From Tamarix chinensis (taxonomy: Eukaryota > Streptophyta > Magnoliopsida > Caryophyllales > Tamaricaceae), in assembly GCA_030549775.1 (NCBI GenBank), contig CM060175.1:104080922-104144921 (forward strand): a stretch of 64,000 nucleotides of DNA, in the 5' to 3' direction. This document shows positions 12,908-24,419 of this stretch, piece by piece. Every line of letters starts with the position of its first letter. The first letter of the stretch is position 1. Under the pieces are notes generated by a model that did no database searches, had not been told where the DNA came from, and worked only from the letters and a program-made list of their open reading frames with translations. Made by a program: the position numbers and the translations under genes.

Positions 12908-13606
12908 CCCCCAGATTGAGCCTTGTATCGAGTTTTTGATTCCTACCCAGAAATTCCCGACCTTGCCGCCACCGCCGCCCCTTCAGACACCATTTTTGCC
13001 ACCTCCGACCAATTATGCCGCCCTCTTTACCCACCCAACTAACCCTTGCACCGCCCTCTAACTAACTGAACCACCTTTTCCCCTCAATTCTTCTTGCACG
13101 AGCCACCACAACCATGCAAAGTTCCTTGCTCAACCAACCAAATTTTACACCTGCAACCCTTGGCGCTGCCATCCACCACCACATCCGCCGCTATCACTGC
13201 CTTCTGCACCACCCAAAAACTACTACCAATCTTCCTCCACCTCGTCATACCCTTCGATTCTCCTTTCTCCTTCTCTTTCTCTCTTTTTCTTCTTCTCTTC
13301 ATTTTGGCCGCCACCACTGCCGTCGTACGCCGCTGCCGCTTGCTGCGCCACCACCTTCACTTTACTCCCCTCAGTTTAGACTACCACCAACACCTCAACC
13401 ACCACCCTCATTCTCCACCTATTCTTCTCAAATCTCAACTTTTTCCATTTCTTTCCTCTTTTCCGGCCACCGTCGTCGCCGCCGTGCACCACCGCCAGTG
13501 CTACCTATCTCTGCCGACCCAAGGTGAAACCCTAGACCCTCTCAGCCCTTCTCCCCTATTTTATTTAAGCTTGTTTTATTTTATTACAATTTTTAACTAA
13601 CATTCA

Positions 13607-13607
<1 letters not shown>

Positions 13608-13690
<83 letters not shown>
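13608..13690. repeat. (ATT)n microsatellite
   Basis: Nearly 28 uninterrupted ATT units. Degenerate ATT-rich sequence continues to about 14330, all inside the solo LTR. Confidence 0.95.
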
Positions 13691-13815
13691 GGGATCAATA
13701 TTAATGTTATCATTTCTTAACAGGGTCGAGAGTTTATATGAATTATTTAGGTTATTAGTTTTGAATTATTAATATTATTAGTATTATTATAAGTTTTATT
13801 ATCATTATAATAATA

Positions 13816-13851
<36 letters not shown>

Positions 13852-14788
13852 CTTACTATTACTATTATTTATTTAGAGGTCTGAAGCCCTATTTTATTTA
13901 AATAGTGCGATAACTATTATTTTTATTATTAACATTATTATTACTACTATTATTAGTATTATTATTATTATCATTATTATTATTAATATTATTATAAGTA
14001 ATATGTGTTAATATTATTATTATTATTATTACTAATGGTACTTTTACTATTTTAGGGTAGGATAGAAAACCCTACCTTATATTAATTTCGGTTTAAGTCA
14101 TTTCATTATTATTATTATTATTATTATTTTATAATTTGATTATTATTTCATTACTATTATTAGTACTATTTTTTATTAATAATGTCTTAATGATATTATT
14201 AGTATTATTTTGGGTGGAGGTTAGAAGCCCTTATACCACCATCTGTTTTGAATCATATTAATATTATTATTAGCATTGTTGGTATTATTTCGTGTAGTTA
14301 TTATTAGTATAGTATTATTTTATTTAAAAACCTAGTCTTAGAATAAGTTAGTAAATAATAGTATTTTTAGTAAGAGGAAACCTAATTCTAGTTTTTCCTT
14401 ATACAGGTGAGACCAGTCAAAACCCTAAAGAGGCGTAGGAGCGTACTCCAAGATCGGTGACGTTTTATATAAGGAGTAACTAAGGCCGTTTGTGTATTGT
14501 GTATTTTATATGCCATGCATGCCATGTGATATGAAATTATAATGTATTTTATGTGTATTTGTATAATTATCATATATGCAGCATGATATGGATTTGAGGT
14601 AAGTTCGTGCACTAAATTATGGCATGTGTATTATGCGTATGGGTTGTGTTGTTATTGTGGTATATGGTGTGGCCCATAAGACATGCATGATAGGTTTTGT
14701 AATATGATGATGGGGAGTGTAATAATGTGGGGTCAGTTTGTGTGTTATATGACCATGCATGGTGGCATCGAAAGATGAATGGTGGAGT

Positions 14789-14868
14789 TTAGGGTTTGCA
14801 TGGGAGTTAGAGTTAGGGTTTGTATGGTAGTTAGGGTTTGTATGGGAGTTAGGGTTTGTATGGGAATT
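14789..14868 (+). repeat. Four-copy 18-bp telomere-like tandem repeat
   Basis: The unit TTAGGGTTTGTATGGGAG recurs about four times with small changes. It contains the plant telomere word TTTAGGG in rotated form (TTAGGGT) but is not telomeric repeat. It is inside the solo LTR. Confidence 0.7.
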
Positions 14869-15228
14869 TAAGGTTTCACGGGTGAGCATAAGATTTTGCA
14901 TGAAATAGTTTGCACATTTGCATGGAGGATATAAAGTGTGCATGAGAGAAAGATTTATGTATGGAAGTTAATATGGGGTGTAAGGAAGGTATTAGAAGTG
15001 TCGTATGGGGTTTTGAAAACATTAGGCGGAAAATAGTACGTGAGATATTATAAGGGTATGGAGGAGACTGAGTTAGGGTTTGTTATGGTTAACTATGGTC
15101 TGTGGTGGTTAACTAGGGTTTATAGGATAAGAATAGTAAAAGTCAGTCATGCATGTTTGGGTGAAAGCTTTTGAATAAGATACTTAAGACATTAATTATT
15201 TAAAGTAAAAGATTATTTAGTCGGGTCT

Positions 15229-15575
15229 AGCCGATCCACCGATTAGGAATAGGGTTCTTACCCTATAAGTGACCGATCCACCGGCGAATAATAGTGGTGT
15301 GGACCTGATGTCCCATAAGTGACCGGCTCACCAGCTATAATAGTGGGGGATCCCGAGCTCAATAAACACAAACTAAAGTTTTGCTAAGGTACTTAAAATA
15401 TACTAATTACTTACAGTGGAATACTATGTGAGCAGGAACTGAACCAATCCACCGGTAAGGAATAATGGTTAGGGTTTTACCCTATAAGTGACCGATTCAC
15501 CGACGAATAATAGTGGTGAGGACATGATGTCCCGCAAATGACCGGCCCACCAACTAAAATAGTGGGAGGTTCATG
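15229..15575 (+). repeat. Duplicated 130-bp motif in the solo LTR (offset about 208 bp)
   Basis: Two related copies, about 15229-15360 and 15438-15575, share the order CCACCG, CCCTATAAGTGACCGAT, CACCG-CGAATAATAGTGGTG, GATGTCCC and GACCGG-C-CACCA. Seen directly; the function is unknown and is probably structural sequence of the LTR. Confidence 0.75.
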
Positions 15576-16334
15576 TACTCGCATGGATTTGATAAAAACG
15601 CATGGTGTGAATCGACTTTCGATAAGAGATTAATTAAATAATTAATCTGGACTAATTGGGCCTTTATGCATGGGCTTGAACGTTTATAAGTTGTATATTA
15701 TCCTGCATGACTTTATATATTATATGTGTGGGTTTGAATGTTTGTAAGCCGTATATTATCCCGCATAATTTTATGTACTTGTGTGTTGGCTTTAGTGCTC
15801 GGTTACCTTACTCAGTACGTAGCGTATTGGTCACCCTTTTTATGGGTGCTGCTCATTCCCACGAGCAGAAGGTCTGTCTGACGTATTGTAGAGAGGAGAC
15901 ATGTTCTTTGATGCTATTGATGTCCACGGGACGTCAGGCAGGTGCGAGTGTTGATTTGGGCTAGATCAAGTCTTTGGAGTGGCGTGACCGATTTTTCCTT
16001 AATGAGATTATTATTCCTTTTTTCTCTTTTAGCTACGTTATGAATTCTAGAAACAATTTTAACGTCATGGACATCTTTCTACTTTAAGAAACTTTCTCTC
16101 GTATTTCGATTATGTAATAATTCATGTGTACTCTGATTATTGAATTGCGAATCTTGGTTTATGAATTGATATGAGTTGATGGCAATGTTTTCTTAGCCTT
16201 AACACTTGGTATTGGAACGGTAGGAGTACACCAGTCTGGTACTAAGTGTGGTGGTAGCATCCCCAGAATTTACGGGTTTTAAACTTAAAGGTTTTGTGTT
16301 AAAAAAATAGTAAATTTTGGGGTGTTATAGTAAT

Positions 16335-17214
16335 ATTTACTTTTATACCTTTGATGTTTAAATAATTATAATATATCTATTGTTATATTTGTTTAATTCT
16401 AATGTTCTAATTTTTTTTTGTTTTTTCTTTGACAATGATTTTATTGCAAACTCAACTTATTGTAGGTTTACCTTACAAAATGATAAATTCTACTCAAATG
16501 TTAGTAAGTGTGAGGTAAAACTTATTATAAATATTATTAGTAATTAAAATATTTGATTATACTTAATTATTTAAAATATTTATGTTCTTTCTTTATTTGT
16601 TAGATGAATGCATAAGCCATAAGATATGGAGGTCGAAGATGGAAAGGCAAATTGGTGATATAGAATTTTTGGAGCTCAACACAAACAACTTCTTCTTGAA
16701 AGTTATATTATTATGCTTAAATAGTTATTGATTTCAATTATATTTGTGGAAATATTATATTTGTACAAACAAATATTATCAGCTATGGTGTTTTTGAGCC
16801 AGCCTTGTATTATTGTTGATTGTTTGATAGTTTGGTGAATGGTGATATTAATAATGAACTTGCAAGTTGAAAATATGGACGTGTTGGAGTAGGTTGAAAA
16901 TTTGAACTTGTTGGAACAAGTTGAAAATTTAATCTTAAAATGACAGATTGTTTGTTAGAAATTGTAGATTTTGGTATATGATAGGTTGTTTGGAATGTTG
17001 AATTAAGTAAAAATTTAAACGGGTAATAGATATATCTGTTGGGTAACAGATTTATTCGTTAGATAATATCCATTGAGTAATTTAAAAGGATAACGGATTA
17101 TCCGTCGGGTAACGGATATCCGATAGATACGAATACAAATATATTAACAGATATTCGTTTGGATATGGATACGAATACATGTATAAAATACTTATCGGAT
17201 ACGGATACGAAGGT
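16335..17214 (+). other. 3' part of the hAT element after the LTR insertion
   Basis: Holds the displaced transposase end (eight codons and a TAA at 16359-16361), an AT-rich 3' region, and, from about 17030, the right subterminal block of GGATA/CGGAT words. Confidence 0.55.
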
Positions 17215-17236
17215 ACCTGTCCCGTTTACATCCCTA
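17215..17236 (-). repeat. Right terminal inverted repeat of the hAT element
   Basis: Reverse complement begins TAGGGATGTAAACGGG; pairs with 8309-8330. Confidence 0.65.
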
Positions 17237-20200
17237 CCAGCAGCCCTTTTTTTTCTGCCTAGTCTCGCTTTCTCTCGGTGGTGGCTGCTTTTTTGATCCT
17301 TTGGTCTAAAGGATCCAAACTATTTTTTTATTATTTTACTTATAAAATAATATTAGAAAATTAATAAATAATTTTATACTTTAAATTCATTCATTTTATA
17401 TTATTTTAATTTAAATAATAAAATATAAAAAATTATGATCACTTAAATATAAAATTATAATTATTTATATATATTATTTAAATAAAATATTAAAAATTAA
17501 AATTAAAAAAATATAAAATATATAAAAGTACGTACTCATCACTCATCACTGAGAATAATAATTTTTTGCCCATGTGAAGCAAATATACTCTGATGAAGAG
17601 AGTGTCAATCAATTCGTCTAACTGAAGGCCCATGCGTCATCAATTCGTCACCCGCGTACCTTAATTTGTCATCCTGTACGAACAAACACCAGTCGGGAAA
17701 TTCAACGTTCGACAACCTTGGTTCTAAATTTATTTGCATGATGATGACGAAGACGATGATGATAGACATAAATATATAGAACAACAGTGTACCTCTACCA
17801 TATGTGAGGAGAATTATTGTCTCTCATGGTAGCGTGAGGGAAGAGCTAGGCGGAGGAGAAAGGCGAAAGGCAGCGCCAGCGGCATTTTTGTGTAAATGAC
17901 ACAACAAACTTTGTTACGGAAGATGCTCAAAGTTGCTTTCTTTTCCTTTTGCAGTTGTTCTTCGCGAAACACAAAAGCCATTTCTTTCGCTAGCTAGGTG
18001 TCAAAAGGAGAACAATAATAATTACTATTATAAATATCATTCCTCCCTCCTCAAGTACTTGATCCCCATGGCCTAAGATAAGCTAATTATAAGCTATATG
18101 TAGATAGATAGAATTATTCTAAGATGAGCTAATCATCATGCCTCAATTGCTTGCTTCATCAATTAATGAATTCAAAATGAGTATAAAGATAGAGGAAAAG
18201 CAGATTCAGGATTACACCAATCAAGTAGCTAGTTAGGGAGGGGTGAGCAGGATTAGTTGTTTCTTCCTTCTTTATTCGGACCGTTTGTGGGTATGTAATG
18301 ATATACTACTATGTTTTCATAAATGCTTGTGTTTTTTTTTCCTGTTTCTTTTTTCCTTCAATCATTCTTGCGTGCTCCTAAAAACAAATCCAAATTGTTC
18401 TTTCTTTTTAATGATTAGCAACTGATCTGTTCCCAAAAGGATTCTTCATTCAGAAGCTTTCAGAATTGTTTATTGAATTTCTTCCCAGATCGATCGAAAA
18501 GAAACATATAGCATCATTAATTCTTCTGATCATGAACCAAGTAGCAATCTCCATGAGTTCTTCTGAAGCTGCCTTTTTTTTTTTTTCCTTTTGATTTGAG
18601 TTTTACCGATCTGATATGAAAATAAAAATAAAAAAAGGAAAGAACATACTTTTATCGATCTATTCGGTCCTATGAGTCTTGGGGGAGACTCTTGTGTATA
18701 TCTGACATCATTTCACGTAATTGTTATTCCATCCGGCATTAGTCAATGATACATGATACAATTTGTGAGTAAAATTAGAAATATATACGGGAATATTTCC
18801 AAAGTCTTTGACCATATTAGCTATAGAGAACCCTGTCAAGGAGGGGATGGACTTACGTGGGGCCGGGGGTTCCTCCTGCTGCTTACCTTCCTTCCAATAG
18901 AAGCTGTTGGATGTGAACATTAGATGAAAAGCACAAAACCAGAAAGCATGAGCAGTGGCCCAAGTCGACCCCCCCTGATGACACTCCTTACGTATGTATG
19001 GCTATACACCTCCACCTCCACTCCGGTACCTCTGCTTTTGGTATCCCTTTTGTTATTAGTACTATTTCCCTTTCTTTATAACAAATAATATACTCTACTA
19101 TATACTATTACCATAAGGACCCTGCCCCCTGAAGTGAACCCCCCATGATCTCCTTTTCTCCCCAAAAAGCATGAGCCAGATGGCCCACCTTCTTCTGACT
19201 TCCACTAACATTATTCCCAACAAATAAACAAATCTAAAGTTAGATTTTCTAATATTGAAAAATTGGATTATACTGACGAGTCACAATATCCCTGATATTA
19301 GCTGCTGCTCTCCCTCCCCCCCCCCTCCTTCCCAGTACTTCCAGTGTCCCACCGCCGCCCCCTTGATCTGGAATGCAATTATCCCTCCTTTCCTGAATGA
19401 ATGTCCTCTAAATAAACACCCAAAAAAAAAGGTATTTGCCCATTAATTTTTTTGTACAAAATATGTACTTATTCTGTAGCATAAAAGCAACAGAAGCTTG
19501 GCAGGCTCAGGCACTCTTAAATTATTATTTTTTTTGAACGGACGTAAATTGATGTTTAAATCTTTTTCTTATTAGTATTTCTTTTTTATAATGTCAATTA
19601 ATCAATCTCCAATGATTGAAATTAACCAAATTCCTACGTCTGTACATAAATAAATAACGATTTACCTAACTAGTTATAGCACGTACGCACCACGTATTCG
19701 ATCGGTATTTTCGGCAACCATAATTATTCGTCAATTAATGTTACAAACATAATTTATAAAGCTTCAAAAAAAAAAAAAAAACATCCTGGTCCCGGTGCCT
19801 GCCGCCTATATGTATAGAGTATAGTGCCAGCAGCTATCTCTCAAAGTCTTCATCATTTTTGTTTTGCCCCTCTTCATCTTTTTCTTTCTAATCTTTATGG
19901 CTCTATCCATATATCTATGATGTACGCTCCAACGCCTGCCCCCTTTGTAGGACCATGCATTTTGTAATTCCTTCCACCTCCTTCATTTCGTTTTCACAGT
20001 CCCATTGAATTCAAGGTCTTTCCGATGGACCGTAAAAATATTCTTTCTATATATATATATATATTTATATATATGTATATATATCCGAGGCTAGCTAGTA
20101 CCCCTCCCTTTTTTTCTTTCTTCCCTTTTACATTTGTCATGGCTCCTCCAATGGCATCCAACCCAAATCTTACGTTTATTTATTATTATTTTTTTAAAAC

Positions 20201-20467
20201 TTTCAACATCTAATCCTTATGCCGCTCAACTTGCATGATATCCATCCATCCATCCATCCATCCATCCGTACATAAGATATATGCTGTCGACCGAGTCTCG
20301 ATCGCTCGCTCGGCACGAATCAGTTCTCTTGCTTGACTAGCTAGGGAATAGTAGGGATACATATCTGTGTGGTAATTAAGTAAGGTTGGGGTTTTTTTGG
20401 GGTGGGGGGGGGGGGGCTTCCCGTCATTTGTTGCCTGTTGATCCTGTACGTACGTACGTGGTTATAA
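17237..20467. other. Spacer, including the 3' flank of the bHLH gene
   Basis: No coding frame was recognised in 3.2 kb. There are an ATCC run near 20233-20268, CT- and C-rich patches (about 19310-19330), a (TA)n patch near 20050-20080 and a G-rich run at 20386-20416. For the minus-strand bHLH gene, AATAAA-like words around 20174-20185 could serve as its poly(A) signal, which would make the 3' UTR about 290 nt. That is inference. Confidence 0.45.
20386..20416 (+). repeat. G-run able to form a quadruplex
   Basis: GGGG, GGGG and a G-run of more than ten lie within 31 bases on +, about 50 bp beyond the bHLH stop codon. In the bHLH transcript it would be a C-run in the 3' UTR. Confidence 0.6.
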
Positions 20468-23400
20468 TTATCTGAAGAAACCTCCCAATGTCGACGGTGT
20501 CCCAAAATCAACGCTCGTTTCATGAGCTACAGGAAAGGTGCTTGAAACAGGTACTAGGCACAGTCCTCGGCTCCGTAGGTCTTGTTTTGGTCCGTCTGGA
20601 TCCACCTTCGTTTTATGATGATGATCGATGTGCTGCTGCACGCGTGAGTATGTGTCGTAATTAATGAGGATGATTATTATTATCATTATATACGAGTAAT
20701 AAAAATGACACGTTAATAACTAATGCATTTGATTAATTAATTAATGCAATCATTAGCAGGGTAGCAGCAGGAAAAAGAGAACCCATATATATATATACCT
20801 GTTGGTGCTGGTAGGAAGCATTTCCACTTTTCAAGTATGGGGTGCTTAAAACCTGTTAATCATGCGCGCAAACCATTGGATTTTAGCAAAGCAATTGACA
20901 TAGGCACTAAGATTACTCATCGCTTACTCACTCAGTTCATGGACGAACATACATATTGATTTTTAGCAAGCCAACTCTCGATGATTAGGGTTTATTTGTA
21001 GATAATTATTAAAAGTTGTTATCCAAAATAATTATTTATTTCGTAAATTTCTTAGGCTAATTTTTTTTTAAATAAATAATTATATTAAATATACTTTTTG
21101 ACTAATAAGTTCAAATGATTGATAGATTATTCATCAATTAATTAATCATTAATCATATTTTTGTCGATATATACAAACACCTATAGTACTATATATCTTA
21201 ATAATTTGAAAACTGTCATGACCTTTAATCACATTTATGATAATAAGCATTGAAATTTTCCAGCCTGTGTCTATATATCACTAAGGCTTCGTTTGCATAA
21301 AGTAAGCCTGGCTAGGAGGAATTTCTTTTCAAAAGTGGTTTTTAGGATGTTTATAAAATAGCTTTGATGCATGTCAATATATCATCGGATTTTTTTTTTG
21401 TTCTCCCCTCCCAGTAATTAGTACTTGTATGCTAATTTCGAAAGTCATCAATCATAAAGTACAAAAACGGAATCAATAATGTGAAGATAAAATGAAATAA
21501 TGTACGTAGTATAATCTTAAGTAATTGTAGACACATACTGTCCTAATCATTTCTTCATATATATATATATATATAAACTTTAAATTATAGTGAACTATGA
21601 TTTTTAAATAAATAAATAAAACGATTCATAGCTAGTTTGAACTTCTTTATAAGATAAAAAATGGGTTAAAATGAAATAATAATAATCTGAGAATTTATTA
21701 TATTAATCTATCTTATCAAATGACGACGCAAAAGTATACACATGCGGTTATCACAATAATTAAGCGTATACATGCATGTAGTAGTTAATTAATCGACTTA
21801 CATTAACTTGTTCGTGTAGGAATTTGATGTACTCAATGGCTTCAGAAAGCACGGAGGCCGTATCAGTCTGAACAAAAAAAAAGGCATATATGAGATCGAT
21901 ATTAATTAGCCATGTAGGAATTAAGGATCGATCAGTCAGCAGCAGCTAATTAACTGCTAGTATAAATTAACCTCAATTAAGTAGGCAGTTAAGTAGCTAT
22001 TAAACGTTATGAAAGCTTAAGGTTTTGATCGAGGAAGGTTTTAAATTTACCTTTCCAAAAGGCGAAACCAATTGTTGGAGTGCAGTGATTCTGTCCCCCA
22101 TCTTCTCTTTCCTTACCTGTATATGTATGTATATATATATTATCATTCATCAAGAAGGGCGCGCATACAATATACCCAAGTAACGCTCCCTCCACACACA
22201 CACACCACACCCCACATAGCAGAGAGAAAGAAGAAAGGAACATGTAGAAAAGAATCAAATGATACCCATGGTTATAAACGGAATATCAAAAGTAATTTTT
22301 AGGATAATTTTTTTTTTAAGTATAAGTAGCTCTAATTAAATGAAATGATCGAGGAGGTAAATTATTTACTTCACTTAGGGCTTAAACACATAAGGACGTT
22401 GGTAATTAATTAAGCGGTACCTTAATTGTTGGCATATTCGAAGAATTATTTTCATTCCTTCCCCTCTTTGTTGCTGTGGCGGTTGTTTGATCGTTCTTCT
22501 TCATCGAAGATGCACTGGTGGCGGTGGTAGAAGCAGTATCCCTCGGTTCCATTAACGGGTTTTGCTGATCAACATTAATTATGTACGCACGCATGCCACA
22601 TAAAATGTTAGTACCTAGCGAAATGGATACTATATATATATATGTACGTACGCATGACACATGAAATGTGACCAAAAATTACGGTAGTAGCCGATCGAGC
22701 CTAAGGTAATTAAGGTATATCAATTAAAAAAAACCTATCATGTAATTAACAGCAGGCTAGCTAGCTAGGTAGAATAAGCATTAATTAATATTTTTCGCGC
22801 GTTTAATTAATAATCATGTAAGCATAAATACAGGAAGAAAAGAAGGCAGGGAAAATTAATAAAGAAGGGAAAAAAAAACATATACCTTAATGGGTTTATC
22901 TTCAAAAGCTGGGATGGGCAACTGGGTATGCAAGGAAGGGAAAAAGGAGGTAGGCCTAGAATCATGAGTAGTCATTCCAGTACTAGCAGACGCATTCCAA
23001 AAAGGGGCATTATTGGTAAAATGCAACTGATTCTGCACTAGCGTTTGTTTGGGAGAAGGATCAGGAGGAGCTCTAAGAAACTGAGGGACTACTTGCTGCT
23101 GATGATGCTGATGATGAACTTTATTGTTATTAGACCATGAGCTCATCAAATCCGTATTGTTATTCGATATCGATATGGGGAGGCCATAACTGTTATTATT
23201 CTGCTGTTGCTGATGATAACCATAATTCAACTGCTGCTGCTGCTGGTGGTGGTGGTCGGCTGCCGGTGGCGACGCTGCTCCACATGCCTGACCACCCATT
23301 AGTCCTTGGAGAAGAAGAGCGGATGGAGATGTAGTCCCATAAATTGACGATATTGAGGATGAATCCAAAGGAAAACTATGGACTTGGTGGTGGTTATTAT

Positions 23401-24289
23401 TATGATTAGAAGTACTACTCCCTAGTCCTCCTCCTCCTTGGCATGTGACCGTACTCTCCATTGAATTATTGCTGCTTGAAAACTGATCGTGGTGGTCATG
23501 ATCCAACGAAAATCCTCCTCTGTTAATGTTCACTCCTCCTCCTCCTTGCTTCATTAATTCGACAGGCGAATTCCCAAATACAAGTCCGCTCTCTTCTTGT
23601 AGCATCGATCGAAAACTAATGCCCTCAGCTGCTACCTTTTCATGATTTCTACTGACCGACGGACCGACCAAGAACAAACCAAAATTAAAAACCACTTAAT
23701 AAATAGCATAGCTAGAGATTAATGAATTCTTCATCATGTATGTGTGTGTGTGTGTACATATGTATGTATGTATGCGACTAGCTAGCTATATGGCTAGCTA
23801 GGCATATATATATATGTATGTATGTATGTATACATAAAGTAGGCAAGCCAGTAATTATATAACTTACGGTAGGGGTTGTGTCCAACAATCCAGCGGTTGA
23901 GAAGAGAGGCCAAGACCCATGATTTGTAAGTTAGGATCCAACAACATGGCAGACGTCGAGCTATTACTGGCTGAATTTGCAGCCCCTCCTCCTCCATGTA
24001 GCCGCTGCTTGTGTCCCGTCACATCGCCGCCGTGGAAAACTGCTGAGCTGCTTGTGGTGGAGGAAGATTCCATGGAAGATCTAGCGTTTACGTCCACCGT
24101 CTCCGCCAACCATCCGTAATGAGTTCCGCTATTCGAAGAACAAGTAGAAGACCCACCGGCCGCGTCAAACCTACTCATGCTTCTACCTGCATCCCACCAG
24201 TTTCCTCCTCCACCTCCTCCGCTACTACCGCCGCCGCCACACATGCCTGTTGTTGCTGCTGCTCCTGCTTGATTGTAGTCTTCGGCCAT
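20468..24289 (-). CDS. bHLH transcription factor, bHLH112/bHLH123-like (7 exons)
   Basis: Exons in transcript order: 24289-23868, 23651-22886, 22564-22421, 22116-22051, 21867-21802, 20852-20799, 20635-20468. All junctions are GT-AG and in phase, giving 1,686 nt and 561 aa. Seen: N-terminus MAEDYNQAG, an NWWDAGRS motif near 30, LQIMGLGLSSQPLDCW near 125-140, SFRSMLQEESG after the first junction, then long Asn/His/Gln-rich sequence. The bHLH core is split over exons 4 and 5: VRKEKMGDRITALQQLVSPF (from 445) and TDTASVLSEAIEYIKFLHEQ (from 467). The C-terminus QDLRSRGLCLVPVSSTFPV is a hallmark of this clade. Members are nuclear DNA-binding regulators; Arabidopsis relatives act in salt/drought response and root-hair or seedling development. 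The core lacks the classical HER residues of E-box binders, as is normal in this group. It is longer than the 390-450 aa I would expect, through low-complexity repeats. The last intron ends in a tandem CAGCAG acceptor, so one Gln is optional. Confidence 0.93.
23738..23835. repeat. (TG)n and (TATG)n microsatellites in intron 1 of the bHLH gene
   Basis: A TGTGTG run is followed by two blocks of TATG repeats around GCTAGCTAGC sequence, between exons 1 and 2. Confidence 0.85.
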
Positions 24290-24403
24290 AAAAATATATA
24301 TATGCGTGAGCGGGTGTGGGTGGGTGGGTGTGTGTGTTTCTGTATGTATACCTAAATTTGTTTCCTTTAATTGGAATGATCGGGATTGGTGGTGTCCGCT
24401 ATA

Positions 24404-24415
24404 TATTTATATATA
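24404..24415 (-). promoter_or_regulatory. TATA box of the bHLH gene
   Basis: On the minus strand the sequence reads TATATATAAATA, about 115 bp before the start codon. Other AT runs nearby make the exact element uncertain. Confidence 0.5.
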
Positions 24416-24419
24416 GTGG

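Larger units (their letters stand above)
11877..16329. mobile_element. Solo LTR (4,453 bp) inserted in the hAT transposase frame
   Basis: The left end TGAAATGCCCCAAAAATT and the right end AAATTTTGGGGTGTTATA are inverted versions of each other, as LTR termini are. The segment is flanked by a perfect 5-bp direct repeat GTAAT (11872-11876 and 16330-16334), the mark of retroviral-type integration. It holds no gag-pol frame and no second LTR copy, so a solo LTR left by LTR-LTR recombination fits best. The size suits the long LTRs of some Ty3/gypsy lineages such as Tat/Ogre; that assignment is inference. The terminal TA instead of CA suggests age. Inside are a CT-rich leader-like zone (12290-13560), a TATA box, an ATT microsatellite, an 18-bp telomere-like repeat and a duplicated 130-bp motif. 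The reading frames seen in the CT-rich part look like composition artefacts. Confidence 0.8.
8309..17236 (+). mobile_element. hAT transposon (RICESLEEPER/DAYSLEEPER type), about 8.9 kb with a nested LTR
   Basis: The left end reads TAAGGACGTAAATGGGATAG and the right end, reverse complemented, TAGGGATGTAAACGGGACAG: an imperfect TIR of the TAGGGATG style common in plant hAT elements. Both subterminal zones (8330-8520 and 17030-17215) are dense in GGATACGGATAC/CCGTATCC words, inverted between the ends. The element encodes a BED/hAT transposase (9756-11879) and is inflated by a 4.45-kb LTR insertion at 11877-16329; without it the element would be about 4.5 kb. The flanking 8-mers (8301-8308 and 17237-17244) match at only 4 of 8 positions, so the target duplication has decayed or the ends are off by a few bases. 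It probably no longer moves: the TIRs differ and the transposase is interrupted. Confidence 0.75.

Noticed and set aside
12291..13600. Several Pro/Ser/His- or Lys/Arg-rich frames on both strands, up to 168 codons
   Set aside because: They lie in the CT-rich leader-like zone of the solo LTR and reflect base composition, with overlapping frames on both strands.
14617..14943. 108-codon minus frame with NPNSHTNPN repeats
   Set aside because: It is the translation of the 18-bp telomere-like repeat, not a gene.
18708..18920. Minus frame of 70 codons downstream of the bHLH gene
   Set aside because: It has no domain, no homologue that I recognise, and no splice context linking it to the bHLH gene.
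18880..20000. Possible microRNA precursor in the spacer
   Set aside because: No stretch matched the conserved plant miRNAs I know, and no convincing stem-loop was seen by eye.
22072..24355. Plus-strand frames across the bHLH gene
   Set aside because: They are antisense shadows of Gly-, Ser-, Gln- and His-rich exons of the minus-strand gene.
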